Counted from the stretch's first letter, positions 33,915 through 44,735 are shown. The stretch is DNA of 64,000 nt from Tolypeutes matacus (GCA_026826555.1 JAKSZT010053887.1:61248851-61312850); one strand, 5' to 3'. Translations and numbers: made by a program. Notes: generated from the sequence alone by a model not told the origin.

Positions 33915-36290
33915 GGTAAGTCACTCAAAATGATCAAACTCTGTACAACAAAATTAAGTGTGACTTGCTTAAAACTATTTGCTTTCTTAATGATGCAAAT
34001 ACTCAAAATTTAAAAGGAACATCATCTTAGGAAGAAGATGCAAAGGTACTGATGAATAAATAGGTTGTAAAATTTAGTTATGTTATTTAGGGAAGATTAT
34101 AAGGGAAAATAATTTAAGAAGATTGTATTTTCTGTTTGTTAAAATATAAAATAAATACACTTCATCAAGATAGAAATGTGCTTTGATTTTAATACTTGTC
34201 TGATTAATTTTTTTAAAAAAATAAGCCATGTTATTTTATATGAAACCATGTTATTCCTATGGCAAATAGTAAATATTTGCTTGCATTTGTAAGTCAGCTG
34301 GATGAGGCATAGAATAATGACTTATTCATGTCTAGAGCCAAGAATTGAATCCTGCAATTTGTTTTTGGTTTTTTTTTTTTTTTGCTACTTTCTCTCTCTA
34401 CTTGATTTCCTATTCCTCCTTTTTCTCCAAATATTGATGAACATGCAAATTTTAGTACTCATAACCAGTTAATTTCCCAAGTTGAATTATAGCTGAGAAT
34501 GAGCCAAGTTTCAAATATCCTATGTTGATTTTCAGAAAATAGAGCAATATCTAAGTTTTGAACATTACAGGTTCACATTATTGCACATTCTAAGCTGCCC
34601 CAGTGTTAGTGGACTATTATGGTTTGTGCGTGGTTTATTTGGTTTGGCGTTGCTTCAATTTTCCGAAGACAGAGCGAATTTGTAAAAACAGATCATTAAT
34701 GATAACCCCAGAAGACTTATGTCTGAAATATTGGGTGGATGCGGCAGCTAGGATATTTATTTTTTCCTGATGGTTGTCTGTTCTTTATAGGCAGGGCTGT
34801 CTAGTTGCCACTGGATTGAATGCTTCTGAAGATTAGCCTCTCATTGTTTGAATGTTTTCATAGCATTGTTGTAATAAAGCATCTTCATACTTTACTGTTG
34901 AGATCTTGACTTCTAGAATAAAAAAAAATTAGGGTCTAATCATAACAATTAGCTAATGTGTCAACAATTAGCACTTTCCATCAACCTGCTCTGAAAGGAG
35001 ACTCTTCTTATCCACTGGCAGACAAAAATGCAATGATGTAGTTAAGAAAAGCACTAAAATTGGCTCCTAGAGTCCCCTGCTGTAGCCAACTAAATCCCTG
35101 GGGCATTGTTTACAGTGATTATTCTGCCATTATGATGTTATTGCATAGGCAGAGTGGGGAGTAGTATGCTCAAATTAAGTAGGTTGTTCTTTTTTTTTTT
35201 TTTTTTTTTTCCTTTAAAGGACAATACAAAGCATTGGGAAAAAACAAAACAAAAAACAACTCCCCCCTTTTTGACTGCTTTTGGAAAAGTAGTATAAAAA
35301 CTGCTGTGAGAAGGTCAGCCAGTAACAGTACTTTAGTGTTTAACTGGTAAATATTTTAAAAAAGAGTATATTTAATATTTTACCATTTGGAGCATTTTCA
35401 ACGTGTTTCAAGTCTAGCACAACTCAATCAATGTAAGATTTCTGAGGTCTCTGGTGGGAATTTCCTTACAAAGGGATATATTATATTCTGTGGCCATCTA
35501 TACCACTGCTTGGTCAAAATATGTTTTAACATCTTTTTATATGATCCTTCTAGTAATATAAGAACATTTTTACTGCACCTTTTATAAAGAACCACGCAGT
35601 ACTTTACACAGCCCCATATATCTTATGTAAATACCATAGGTTTGTCTTTAAAACAGCCTTAAAACAACTTGTAAATCCCCAGCAGCATCTCAAAATTCTG
35701 AGGGTAGGAAAATTTTTAACTAAAACTGGAATCTCCTTTGAGGCGACTCCTGTGAGTCCTTGCAACTGTCAAGCGCAGAGGAGCTGGGCTGAGAGCGGTG
35801 TGCTGGGCAGGCAGAGGTGGGCAGGCCAGCGCTGAGGTTCTCAACCAGATGCCGTGCATGGCAGCCAGGACTGCTGCCTCACCACGGGGAGATAAAAGAG
35901 GAATTGGGCCATCTTGTCTTGCTGGCCCTTGACAGGGATGTTTGGGGCCTGCGTCCATACTAGAGCCGACAAGGGAACACAGTCCTGTCAGCTACGGAGT
36001 TGGAAACGAAAGCAGGCACTGGAGCTTCAGCAACAGACAGAAGGTGGCAAGCAAGCCTCAGTTGGGGGTTCCCAGAGGACCTGGCTAGGAGTGGGCTCTT
36101 TTACTACCGGAAGCTTATAGCAATGGTTCTTTCTCTCTAGCATTTCAGAGACTGGTTATTGTCAAGCTGTCATGCATATTTGATAGACAAGATGTGAAGC
36201 AGAACATTTTTCCCCCCTAATTTCCACAAGAATAGCTCTCAGCTATCCCTCACTTTCTGTTTTTCATAATCATTAAGTCCTAAAGCCTTG
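33915..36290. other. Largely unrecognised; AT-rich, candidate conserved element at 34,840-35,160; GC-rich block 35,740-36,110
   Basis: The 34,840-35,160 part is repeat-free and rich in homeodomain-type ATTA/TAAT sites (for example CATAACAATTAGCTAATG near 34,942). A T-run lies at about 35,190-35,211. Frames on both strands at 35,716-36,120 show no recognisable domain. Confidence 0.35.
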
Positions 36291-36296
36291 CTCTTC

Positions 36297-36450
36297 GAAG
36301 TATGGTCCTTGGAACAGCTACATCAGCATCCCCTGGGAGCTCATTAGAAATGCAGATTCTCAGGCCTCACTTCGACTTACTGAATCGGAATCAGCATTAT
36401 AACAAGATCCTTAACTGATTCTAAGGCACATTGCAATTTGCAAACGACTT
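36297..36450 (-). mobile_element. MER5-type hAT element fragment
   Basis: TCAGCATCCCCTGGGAGCTC, TTAGAAATGCAGATTCTCAG, and TACTGAATCGGAATCAGC match the internal part of MER5-like elements. Confidence 0.75.
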
Positions 36451-36479
36451 CTCTCTTGGTAAATAGAACAGATTTGTTC

Positions 36480-37167
36480 ATTTATTTATCAATTCATATG
36501 ACCAGTAAAAATTTATTGAGGATTTGAACTGGAAAAAGATGCTACCCTGCTGTTGAAAGGCTCACAGTGTAGTGATGGAGACAGACATGGAAAAGAGAAG
36601 TACCCCTGATAGAGATATATGCAAAATGATTTGATGTGCTGAGAAGGGAGTGTGTCTAACTCTGCCTGAGGAACTCAGGTAGGCTTCATGGAGGTTAGGT
36701 TTGAATGTTGAGCCTTTACAGGGAGTGCAAATATGTCTGAGGGGAAAGAAAGGTGTCTTTCAGCCAGTGGAGTTATCATAGAAAGAACTTGGGGCATGTA
36801 GAAAATGAGAGACTCCAAGTTGCTGGAGGTCAAGGGTGGATTTGGGGAGTGGTCAAGGCCACCATGAATGACCCAGCAGGACCCCACTCTCCTGTATAAT
36901 ATGGCACCCACATGTGGGGCTAGATGACACAATACTTGTTCTCTGCTAAATCTCCAGTGGCTAAAATAGTGCCTGCAATATAGTAGTAGGGGCTCAATGA
37001 ATATTTGTGGAATAAATGAATGAAAAGAGAATGAGATGAGAGGTAGGCAGGGTCTGATGATGAAGCTAATGAATGTGGGTGGTATCATAGAGGCACTTGA
37101 AGCTTTCAAGCAGGGCCAAGACATGATCACGTTAAATGTGAGTGACAGTGAAGCCAATGACCTAGAG
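36480..37167 (-). mobile_element. Antisense L2-type LINE, 3' part, with a plus L2/MIR end at 36,880-37,020
   Basis: AAATTTATTGAGGATTTG, GGCTCACAGTGTAGTGATGG, and CAGGTAGGCTTCATGGAGG follow the reverse L2 3' region. A separate plus-oriented L2-like end (CAATGAATATTTGTGGAATA) lies at about 36,985-37,020. A 216-residue minus frame across 36,675-37,325 is a by-product of these repeats and the hAT element. Confidence 0.7.
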
Positions 37168-37359
37168 CAGGCATTCTTAAACTTTTTTGCTCCACGGACC
37201 CCTTTGCCAATCAGGCGAGAACCAGGATCCCTTACTAAGTCCACACTATACAGTGTATTATTTAATGAATATATCACACCTGCACTAACACTTCCCCACA
37301 AGAATAATGTTTTTTTGAATTTCAATTCAAGCTCATGGACTCCTGGTTAAGGACCCTTG
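37168..37359. mobile_element. Small non-autonomous hAT-like DNA transposon, copy 2
   Basis: Ends are CAGGCATTCTTAAAC and the complement of CAAGGGTCCTTAACC. An exact 8 bp duplication ACCTAGAG lies at 37,160-37,167 and 37,360-37,367. The interior shares AAGAATAATGTTTTTT, CTTACTAAGTCCACACTATA and CACGGACCCC with copy 1 at 25,041-25,234, in reverse orientation. Length is 192 bp. It sits inside the antisense L2. Confidence 0.9.
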
Positions 37360-37367
37360 ACCTAGAG

Positions 37368-38990
37368 AGACTGGGGGTAGGGGCCAGAGAGGGGGCTGCA
37401 GCAGTGAGGCAGGTGAGAGGTGATGTGTGCCTGAACCACCGTCGTGGATAGAAGTCAAATTAGAAGTTTAGAAGGCAGGATTGTCAGAACTCCCTGATAG
37501 GATGTGGGGGTGAGGGGAAGGGAGAGAGAGATCTCTGGGTTGCTCATTTTCTAGTTCAGGTGTTTGGGGACAGAGGCAACATTAGAAGAGAAACTGGGGA
37601 AAGATATTTAATTTGGTTTGGAATGCATGCTTTGAAATGCCTATGGAACGTCCAGGAGATATCCAAAAAGCAGTTAGAAAATCAGGCCTGAAGACACAGA
37701 TTTGGGAGCCTTTGGCCATGAGCACAGGATGAGAATGTGTGTAGTGTGAGGAGAGCAGTGTGATAAAGATAGAATCTTGGGGTGCAAACGCTTATGGGAC
37801 ATGCAGAGAGAAGTGAGCAATGGAGCAATAAGAGCACAGTCAGGAAAATGGAGAGCAAATTCAGAGTCCCTGCCCCCTTCGAGCTATCTTTATTTTTCCT
37901 TCACAGCACTTAACCCATTTATCGTTGTATATTTTGATTATTGATTTGACTGTCTTTCCCACAGGACTTTTTAAGAGTAGGGACCCTGTTCTAATCACAG
38001 GGATAGGAGCAGAATAGCTAGTCTAACTATTTTACGTAAATGAAACACACGAGGGAATTATCTACAGTGTCAAGTGCCAAGCAGTTTCAGTAGTAGATCT
38101 AGAAAAAGCCCATGAGGTTGTCAGCTTTTTGCTGGCGACAGTACAAAATGTTTTGCTGGAGTGGTCGCTAAGGACTCCGAACTTTAGTGGGTTGATGAGT
38201 GAATGGGGGTGAAGTGAGGGCAGCAAATATAGACCAGTGTTTAAGGAAATTTGGCAGTGAAGGGAGAGGGGGAAATGAATGGAGGGGATAAGCTGATTTA
38301 TGAAAGGAGAAGCCAACCATTTGCCAGGATACTATTAGAACATAAAAGCCCTACTTTGTGCAAGTTGCTTGGTGCTAGGCACCAGAGATAGAGTGAACAA
38401 GGCAGTTATGGTCCCTGGACAAGAACTGATTAATAACACGCTTTGTGAAATAATTATAAACACGCTAAGAGTTCCAGTCTGTGAAATGTGGGAAAAGCGA
38501 AGGGTGAGTGCTGTGTGAGAGTGTAGCAGGGAGGGCAGAACCTGTCAGGCAGGTGAGGAAGGTGTGCTCTGAGGGTGGTGGAGTGCATTCTTGGCAGAGG
38601 GAGCAGCATATGCAAAGCTCTAAAGAGGGACTGTGGCATGAATGCAGAATGGGAAGAAGCCAGCGGGGTTGAAGGTGAGGGGACTGGGGCTTAGGACACG
38701 ACTGGTGAGGCTAAGGTGGGAACTGGGCATGCAGGACCTTGGAAGCCCTACTAAGGACATTGGTCTTTATTCTGTGAGCCCTGAGAAGTCATTGATGGGT
38801 TTTATACAGGAAAGTGGGGATGATCTAACTTAACATTTTTAAAAAGATCATCCTAGTGGTTTTTGCATGGAGTAAATCTGGGGAGGAGACCAGTTAGGTG
38901 CTATGACAGTGATAATGTATGGATCTTTGGACTGGAGGTAATGGAAATAGAGAGAAATGGATGAATTTAAAAGATATTTAGGGGACAAAA
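37368..38990 (-). mobile_element. Antisense L2-type LINE, continued (decayed)
   Basis: Segments match the reverse L2 body: CCTATGGAACGTCCAGGAGA, ATCTTGGGGTGCAAACGC, CAAGTGCCAAGCAGTTTCAG, GAAGTCATTGATGGGTTTTA, and AAAGATCATCCTAGTGG. A second reverse L2 3' end begins at about 38,330 (TGGTGCTAGGCACCAGAG). A plus-oriented L2 piece (TTCACAGCACTTAACCC) lies at about 37,885-38,000. The stretch is a mosaic of more than one copy, and no ORF survives. Confidence 0.7.
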
Positions 38991-39110
38991 TCTTGGTGAG
39001 TGGTTGATTATGGAATAAGAGTAAAGGAGATGTAGAATTGCTTTCCTGGCTAGAGCAGCTGGGCAGATGGCAGTGCCATTTACTAATATTAAAAACAAAA
39101 ACAAAACACT

Positions 39111-39292
39111 GGGAAGAGCAGATTTAGCTCAAGTGGTTGAGTGCCTGGTACCTTCTAAAAACAAAAGCAAAAACAAAAAAACTGGAGCTGGTGTAGCTCA
39201 GTGGTTGAGCGCCAGCTTCCCACATACAAGATCCGGGGTTCAATCCCCGGCCCTAGAACCTCAAAAACTAACAAACACACAAAACAAAAACT
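39111..39292 (+). mobile_element. Two old xenarthran SINEs in tandem; the second keeps clear tRNA boxes
   Basis: The first (39,111-39,180) has GGGAAGAGCAGATTTAGCTC and an AAAAC-rich tail but lost its B-box half. The second (39,182-39,292) has A-box TGTAGCTCAGTGG and B-box GGTTCAATCCCCGG, close to tRNA-Ala, and an ACAAACACACAAAAC tail. It lacks a proper anticodon arm and ends in an A-rich tail, so it is a SINE and not a tRNA gene. Confidence 0.85.
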
Positions 39293-39299
39293 GGAAGAG

Positions 39300-40660
39300 G
39301 ACCTGTGTGGTAGAGATGTGTTGAGTTTGATGTCCAGGAGGAAAATGTCTAGGACTGAGGTGATCTGGAGCTCAGAAACATAAAGCAGGTGTAGAGAAGT
39401 TATAGGGCTTGGTGGTGGTTCAGTGGGAACTTTTAGAAGTTGAGATCTTGTGAGGAAGAGCTAAAGGAATTGGGGCAATCTACTATAAAAAAAATCTTTT
39501 GAGGATATGTAGGCAGATGTTAGACAGATTATAGGTATCTGAGAATAGATCAGCACAATTAAAATTGAGTTTGATTTGAGTGAGAGATTACCCAATAAAT
39601 GTGCAGTGGGACTTTGGAGCAAGTGAGGTTGTTAAAATCCATCTGTTAATATATTTATAGAACAGAGAACTATACTATATTTCTTTCCTGAACAGTATAG
39701 TTTCATGTGTCTATAGAGGAATAAATGAAGGTATCTGCAATTCTGGAGTTTTGTGAATCTAGAAAATATTTCTTTCTATAAAAGTGCAATTTCTAACATA
39801 AATGTATAATTTACTAGACTCGAATCTTTTCCATGTTGTAAGTACATTTATAGAACGTATTTGTTTGTGTCAAAGGAATAGCCTCAGCAATTCTTCCCTG
39901 GTTATGAAATATAAACTCCATTTTACAGGAACTCTGTTCTCTCGGTTTTGCCAAAATTGAACAAGGCTCTTTTGGTGGTGTAGGTGAGAGGAAACAGTAG
40001 TTGTGTTTTAGCATCACCAGTTAATTAATGTCACTGCACCCACCAGAAGTTAGTTGCTCACCAGCCTGATTTTAGATGTAGAACTTGAGCATTGGGAGAG
40101 AATCCCATACTCAACAACTATTTCTGGCTGGAAGATATATATTGTTCTATAGTTGAATTAACAGAAATCAGAAAGGGTTCATGATTTGCTAAAAGTTGCC
40201 ACTTGCCATCAGAGTTGCGATTCTATCCAGGCTGCATTATATTGTAGTCTTTCTCAGGATTTCAAAGATATTAAATATTATAACCTGCCTGCTTTGCAAA
40301 TTTAAAGATGGCATATATATTTATAGTAACTTGCCTTAACTTAGTTGTCAAGCCAAAAGTGAATTCTATGTCATGTCCCTAACCTACCATTTATCATTTA
40401 TGAACAAAAAAAGCTGGTGTGATGTTTTAAGGGATTATTCAGTGAACTAATAATGTGTCATAATGTTGAGGGAGTTTTGGATTGTCATTAAAAAATTTAC
40501 ACTTTGAGCTAGTCAGAAGAGTTTAAATGACTGATTAGGCAAGGATTGAACACATCAGCTAGAGTAAAGTATTTGGGAGTAAGAGACTTGCATGTTTTAT
40601 TCAACTGGAGGCAGTTAGAACTCTGAGTTAGGAGCAGAGGAGTTACTGGATCTCAGTGGA
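39300..40660. other. Unrecognised sequence
   Basis: About 1.3 kb with no recognisable repeat or gene. Confidence 0.4.
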
Positions 40661-40667
40661 GAATTGT

Positions 40668-40842
40668 CTGGAATGGTGGTTCCAAATGCTGGCTGTACAT
40701 GAGAATCACTGAGGGTGCTTTGAGAACAATACTGACGCCTAAACTCAAACTCAGGCCATACAGGTGGGGCTCCAGGCATTGGTATTTTTCAAAAGCTCCT
40801 TAGATAATTTGAATGTGCAGCCAGAGTTGAGAACATCTGGTA
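40668..40842 (+). mobile_element. MER5A-type hAT element
   Basis: GGTGGTTCCAAATGCTGGCTG, CATGAGAATCACTGAGG, CAGGTGGGGCTCCAGGC, ATTTTTCAAAAGCTCCTTAG, and GTGCAGCCAGAGTTGAGAAC follow MER5A end to end. Confidence 0.9.
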
Positions 40843-40844
40843 GG

Positions 40845-41471
40845 CTATACATGTACATGTACAGAGTCTGGGACAATTGTTCTAGAACTATAACTGATAG
40901 AAATTATTAGCCTTATCAGCCAAGATGGGGTCATCATTGTACTTGTTTTATTTTTAATTTTGTTTTTAATGTTTAAAAAAAGGTATTTGTGATAGAATTT
41001 GAATTTGGTAATTCTTTGGGTAGGGTTTTTTAAATGTTTCACTGGATGTATTACATCATTATAGCTAAGATACCATTTTTTCCTGTACTCTGTATTACAC
41101 CCGGGGCTAAGGGGATGAGGTAAAAATTGTCCAGACGTGGAATAGACAGACTAGATTTCATCTGTCAATAATAACACATTGATGGGTTGTATGAGGGAAA
41201 CCTCATGTAGCAAAAACTCTATGTCAACAAAAACTACTTATGAAATTAGGGGGCCTCAGTTTACAAATTCTTATCTCCCTGATTTCATCCCAGGCACATC
41301 TGCTGGATGTTTTCTTCCTGGATTCATAGTTAGTTATCCCAAGAGGTGGCCCAAGAAGGAAATAATTCTTGTGGTTAGGGTAAATTTTGAGCAATTATTT
41401 TATATCCTTGGTATTGAGGCCTCCAGAAATAATTTTATGAACTGTCCTGCATGTAGGAATTATAAGGTACC
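40845..41471. other. Unrecognised flank of the pseudogene
   Basis: No repeat or gene recognised. The frame starting at 41,179 continues into the pseudogene only because the stop codons happen to be absent. The part before 41,486 lies outside the target-site duplication and is not TATDN1 sequence. Confidence 0.45.
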
Positions 41472-41485
41472 AAAAGTTGGAAGAT
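41472..41485. repeat. Target-site duplication, 5' copy, TATDN1 retrocopy
   Basis: AAAAGTTGGAAGAT, identical to the copy at 42,668-42,681. It starts with AAAA as expected at an L1 endonuclease nick. Confidence 0.93.
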
Positions 41486-42667
41486 GGCCAGTCATGAGTC
41501 GCTTCAAATTCATCGATATTGGCATCAACTTGACAGACCCTATGTTCAGAGGAATTTATAGAGGGACTCGAAAGCATCAGGGTGGTCCTAAGCAAAAGCT
41601 TCTCTAAATATAGGGAATATTAGATGCCACCTACAAGAAGAAAGGTAAATGTTAGCATCGTGATTTACAGGAGCTGTCCAGATTGGTGGTTTGAAAGTTT
41701 ATGATTGTAGGCGGAAATCTACAGGACAGCAAAGATGCACTACATTTGGCACAAAAACAAATGCTGTGTTTTCCAGTACAGTTGGATGTCATCCTACAAG
41801 ATGTGGTGAATTTGAAAAGAATAACCCTGATCTTTACATAATGGAGTTGCTAAATCTTACTGAAAACAATAAAGGGAAAGTTGTAGCGATAGGGGAATGT
41901 GGACTTGATTTTGACCGACTACAGTTTTGTCCCAAAGATACACAGCTCAAAGATCTTTATGAATAAACAACCCTCTGCCCTGATTAGTGTCTTAGACATG
42001 AAGGAGAAGTCTGGACGAGATTATCTCAAAAGATCTTGTCCAGCGTTGCTGGTTGTTAAGAGGATCAAATGAGATAATGATATTTTGAAAAACAATTTGA
42101 ACTGTCAAACAAAATTAGCAGTTTCTTCATTGTCGAAACTCATGTGCTGAATTTTTGGACATAATGAAATAGAGATTGGTGTGGAGGGGGAGGGGTGCGC
42201 TCATTTGATGGTACCAAGGAAGCAGATTAACTTGGATCTTTACATAGGGTTTAATGCTCACTGAAAACGGAGGCTAATTTGAAAGTTTTAAGTCAATAAC
42301 TAGTGAAAAATTAATGATTGAAACTGATGCACCTTGGTGTGGAATCAAAAGTACACATGCTGGGTCAAAATATATAAAAACTTCATTTCCTACCAAAAAG
42401 AAGTGTGAAAACGGGTATTGTTTGAAAGATGGAAATGAACCCTGCTATTTAATTCAAATACTGGAGATAACATCCCAGCAAGAGAGGAGGAGCCATTGCA
42501 ATTAGCCAACATGCTGTATAACAACACCATTCAAATATTTTTTCCTGATATGTGATTGGTATTTCCTTTGTGTATGTAAAGTTTCATGGTAAGCTTATTG
42601 AGATTTTCAATAAAGGAATTATCTGGAAATTGTCTGCAGAACAACAACAACAACAACAACAACAACA
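41486..42667 (+). pseudogene. TATDN1: Processed pseudogene of TATDN1 (TatD-family DNase)
   Basis: TATDN1 is a TatD-family metal-dependent nuclease. From 41,494 the plus strand reads [20 protein letters not shown], the start of TATDN1. Further on come [58 protein letters not shown] and FPTKKK, in order and without introns. The copy is broken by in-frame stops, frameshifts and two internal extra segments (about 41,581-41,660 and 41,951-42,079), and the middle part around HCRNSHAEFL is damaged. AATAAA lies at 42,609-42,614, then an AAC-rich tail. A 14 bp duplication AAAAGTTGGAAGAT at 41,472-41,485 and 42,668-42,681 marks L1-mediated retroposition. No function is expected. Confidence 0.95.
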
Positions 42668-42681
42668 AAAAGTTGGAAGAT
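42640..42681. repeat. (AAC)n tail plus 3' target-site duplication
   Basis: About ten AAC units follow the polyadenylation site of the retrocopy and probably grew from its polyA tail. The 14 bp duplication ends the unit at 42,681. Frames across it give poly-Asn or poly-Leu, which are artefacts. Confidence 0.92.
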
Positions 42682-42684
42682 CCA

Positions 42685-42960
42685 GTGGAGAGGCTGTGGG
42701 CTTTGGTGCAACAAAGATCTGAACTCAAATCCTCATTTCACTGCTCACTAATTGTGGGACCTCAGGTTCCAGCAACAACCTCTTAGAGCCTCAGTTTCCC
42801 CATCTATAAAATGGGTATAAGAACAGAAACAACAATAATTATAGCTTACTCCTTGGAGTGTGAGTTTTAGAAATAGTATAAGAAATAACAAATGTAAAGG
42901 CGTACAGTTCCTGTATATAGTGGCCACTTAGATTTGTAGCTACTGCTCCTACTCCATTAT
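42685..42960 (+). mobile_element. MIR SINE, near full length
   Basis: GATCTGAACTCAAATCCTC, TAATTGTGGGACCTCAGG, GAGCCTCAGTTTCCCCATCT, and ATAAAATGGGTATAAGAAC follow MIR order. Confidence 0.93.
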
Positions 42961-43825
42961 TCATCATCTGCTAGATGATATCTAGTTTGTTTGATGTTAA
43001 AATCAGAAAGAATGGAGAGCTTGAAGCATGAGGATGGGCAAAGAAACTGCTACTGTAAGCTTAGTTGAAGGTGGCTGATTAATTATGACAGAAACTAGGT
43101 ATGGAGTTTTCCCTTTGAAAATTGTCGTGGTACCTTTATGAATATAGATTCTTAATACTTTACCCCAGAACTCCAGTTGAACTTGTTTTTTTTTTCTTTT
43201 TAGAAAGTACCTAGCCTGGGTACTTTGGACATGGCTTTGTTCCAGACTCTTAGGGTCTACCTCAGTGTCTGCTTTTACTATAAGGAGTTGTTCTAGATGC
43301 TTCAAGAAGAGACAGTGGCAGGGACCAATAAAGGAAAGTCCAAGAAGAGAAAGCAAGATGACTCCTTCCTTAGATTTTTCCGTGCCTGATAGGCCATTGG
43401 TGATCTTAAAAGCATACCAAAAGAAAAAAAGAGATATTTACACAAATAAACAAACATACAAAACCACAAACCCAGTAACTCTTACATTAGACAGGATACT
43501 AATCCTAAAGGCAAATTTCAATGCTATTTTGTTCTTTCTTCCTTATCAAAGGCAAGACTATCCTAGCAGTTCCCGACAGGGCTTTGACAAGAGAGGGTTG
43601 GGATTTGTGCTTCCCAGCAAATTGCGAAACCTGGCTTTTCTCAGGAAATTCTAGAAAGAGGACCAGAATGAGGCAAGAGACATATGATGGCTGACCCAAG
43701 GACTCGTCATGGTACCAGAAGGTGTGTGGTTCTGACCACCGGGTTGTTATCAGATGAAATAGTGCCTAGCACAGGGCCTGCACATAGAGGGTCGTATATT
43801 GCTTATTGATCTTGTGTTATACTGG
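42961..43825. other. Unrecognised sequence with small frames
   Basis: Frames at 43,003-43,356 (minus) and 43,265-43,654 (plus) overlap each other and show no recognisable protein. No coding call is made. Confidence 0.35.
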
Positions 43826-43834
43826 GCCTGTACT

Positions 43835-43985
43835 GTGTATTGTGGGGGTGAGGGAAGGGCAGTTTCAATAATGGACATGTATTACCTCCTTTAATTCTCA
43901 TGACAGCCTTCTTAGATGCTATTATCCTGAGCCCCAGAGAGGTTGAATAACTTGCCCAAAGTCACATAGCCACAGCTGTTCAAAG
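43835..43985 (-). mobile_element. MIR SINE, antisense
   Basis: ATTACCTCCTTTAATTCTC, CCCAGAGAGGTTGAATAAC, and TTGCCCAAAGTCACATAGCC are the reverse MIR core. Confidence 0.9.
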
Positions 43986-43989
43986 TTTC

Positions 43990-44305
43990 TTCATTCATTC
44001 TCCATTCAGCCACTCAGTCAATATTTATTGAGCACCTACTATATGTCAGGTTTCTGTTAGGAGTTGGGGATAAAGCAATGACCAAAACAGACACAGTCCC
44101 TCCCCCCCAAGAGCTAATAGTCCAGGTGGGATGAGGAGAGAGAGACAGTAAACAAATGAAGTTACATATGTCAGAAGGTGATTAATGCTATTGAGGAAAA
44201 TGAAGCAGGGAAAGAGAAAGGGGATGCCAGGGGCCGAGGTAGAGGAAGCCCTTTCTGATGAGTCCTTTGTCCTTGAATGATGTGAGGATGCGCTTGAGTC
44301 CATCA
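43990..44305 (-). mobile_element. L2 3' end, antisense
   Basis: TCAATATTTATTGAGCACC, ATATGTCAGGTTTCTGTTAG, and GATAAAGCAATGACCAAAAC fit the reverse L2 end, followed by more decayed L2 sequence. Confidence 0.85.
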
Positions 44306-44735
44306 TGCCACCCAGACTCTTGAGAGTAAGGGAAAATGCTGCATATCTCTAGCCACATTCTCTTTCATGCTTGCCTTCCACGGAAGTTTTCTGTGTACCT
44401 AGAATTAAATATAGGACTTGGGTGAAATCCCCCTGATATTGCTGTGGGAAAACAGCCATCAAAATAGATATGAATCTTGGGGCCAATTGGAGGAATGTTT
44501 GATTCTCGTCAAGAGTATTGCTTTTGATTCTGGAATGGACTTATTCACATATACCTTCCTGTTGGTCTGGCTCCAAAGGGTTTCTGTATATCTGCATAAA
44601 GTGGGACTTTATGAAAAAGTGCCCTTTTCTGCTGGAGCGGAGGGGGAAAGAAAGAGGAGAGGACAATGGGGATGAGATGGAGAGGTTGTCCATGTCACTT
44701 GCTCCCACATCCCATTGGCCAGGCCTTGGGCACGT
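44306..44735. other. Unrecognised sequence
   Basis: Overlapping short frames on both strands at 44,418-44,759. No recognisable protein or repeat. Confidence 0.4.

Noticed and set aside
35716..36120. Frames on both strands in a GC-rich block
   Set aside because: GC-rich DNA has few stops by chance. No domain or gene context was seen.
36675..37325. 216-residue minus-strand reading frame, the longest in the window
   Set aside because: It crosses antisense L2, a plus L2-like end and most of a hAT element with an 8 bp duplication. Its sequence has no protein domain and is explained by these repeats.
39182..39260. tRNA gene
   Set aside because: The A- and B-boxes are good, but there is no proper anticodon arm or acceptor stem pairing, and an A-rich SINE tail follows.
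40847..40862. TACATGTACATGTACA palindrome
   Set aside because: It is short and of simple composition, with no partner or context that suggests function.
41179..41607. 142-residue frame that includes the TATDN1 N-terminus
   Set aside because: The first 105 residues lie upstream of the target-site duplication and have no relation to TATDN1. The open frame is accidental.
26600..43320. Shared strings CTAGATGCTTCAAGAA (near 26,620 and 43,290) and GCAGGAGAGGGTAGAT (near 26,655 and 32,938)
   Set aside because: The flanks do not match in either pair, so these look like chance identities and not a repeat family.
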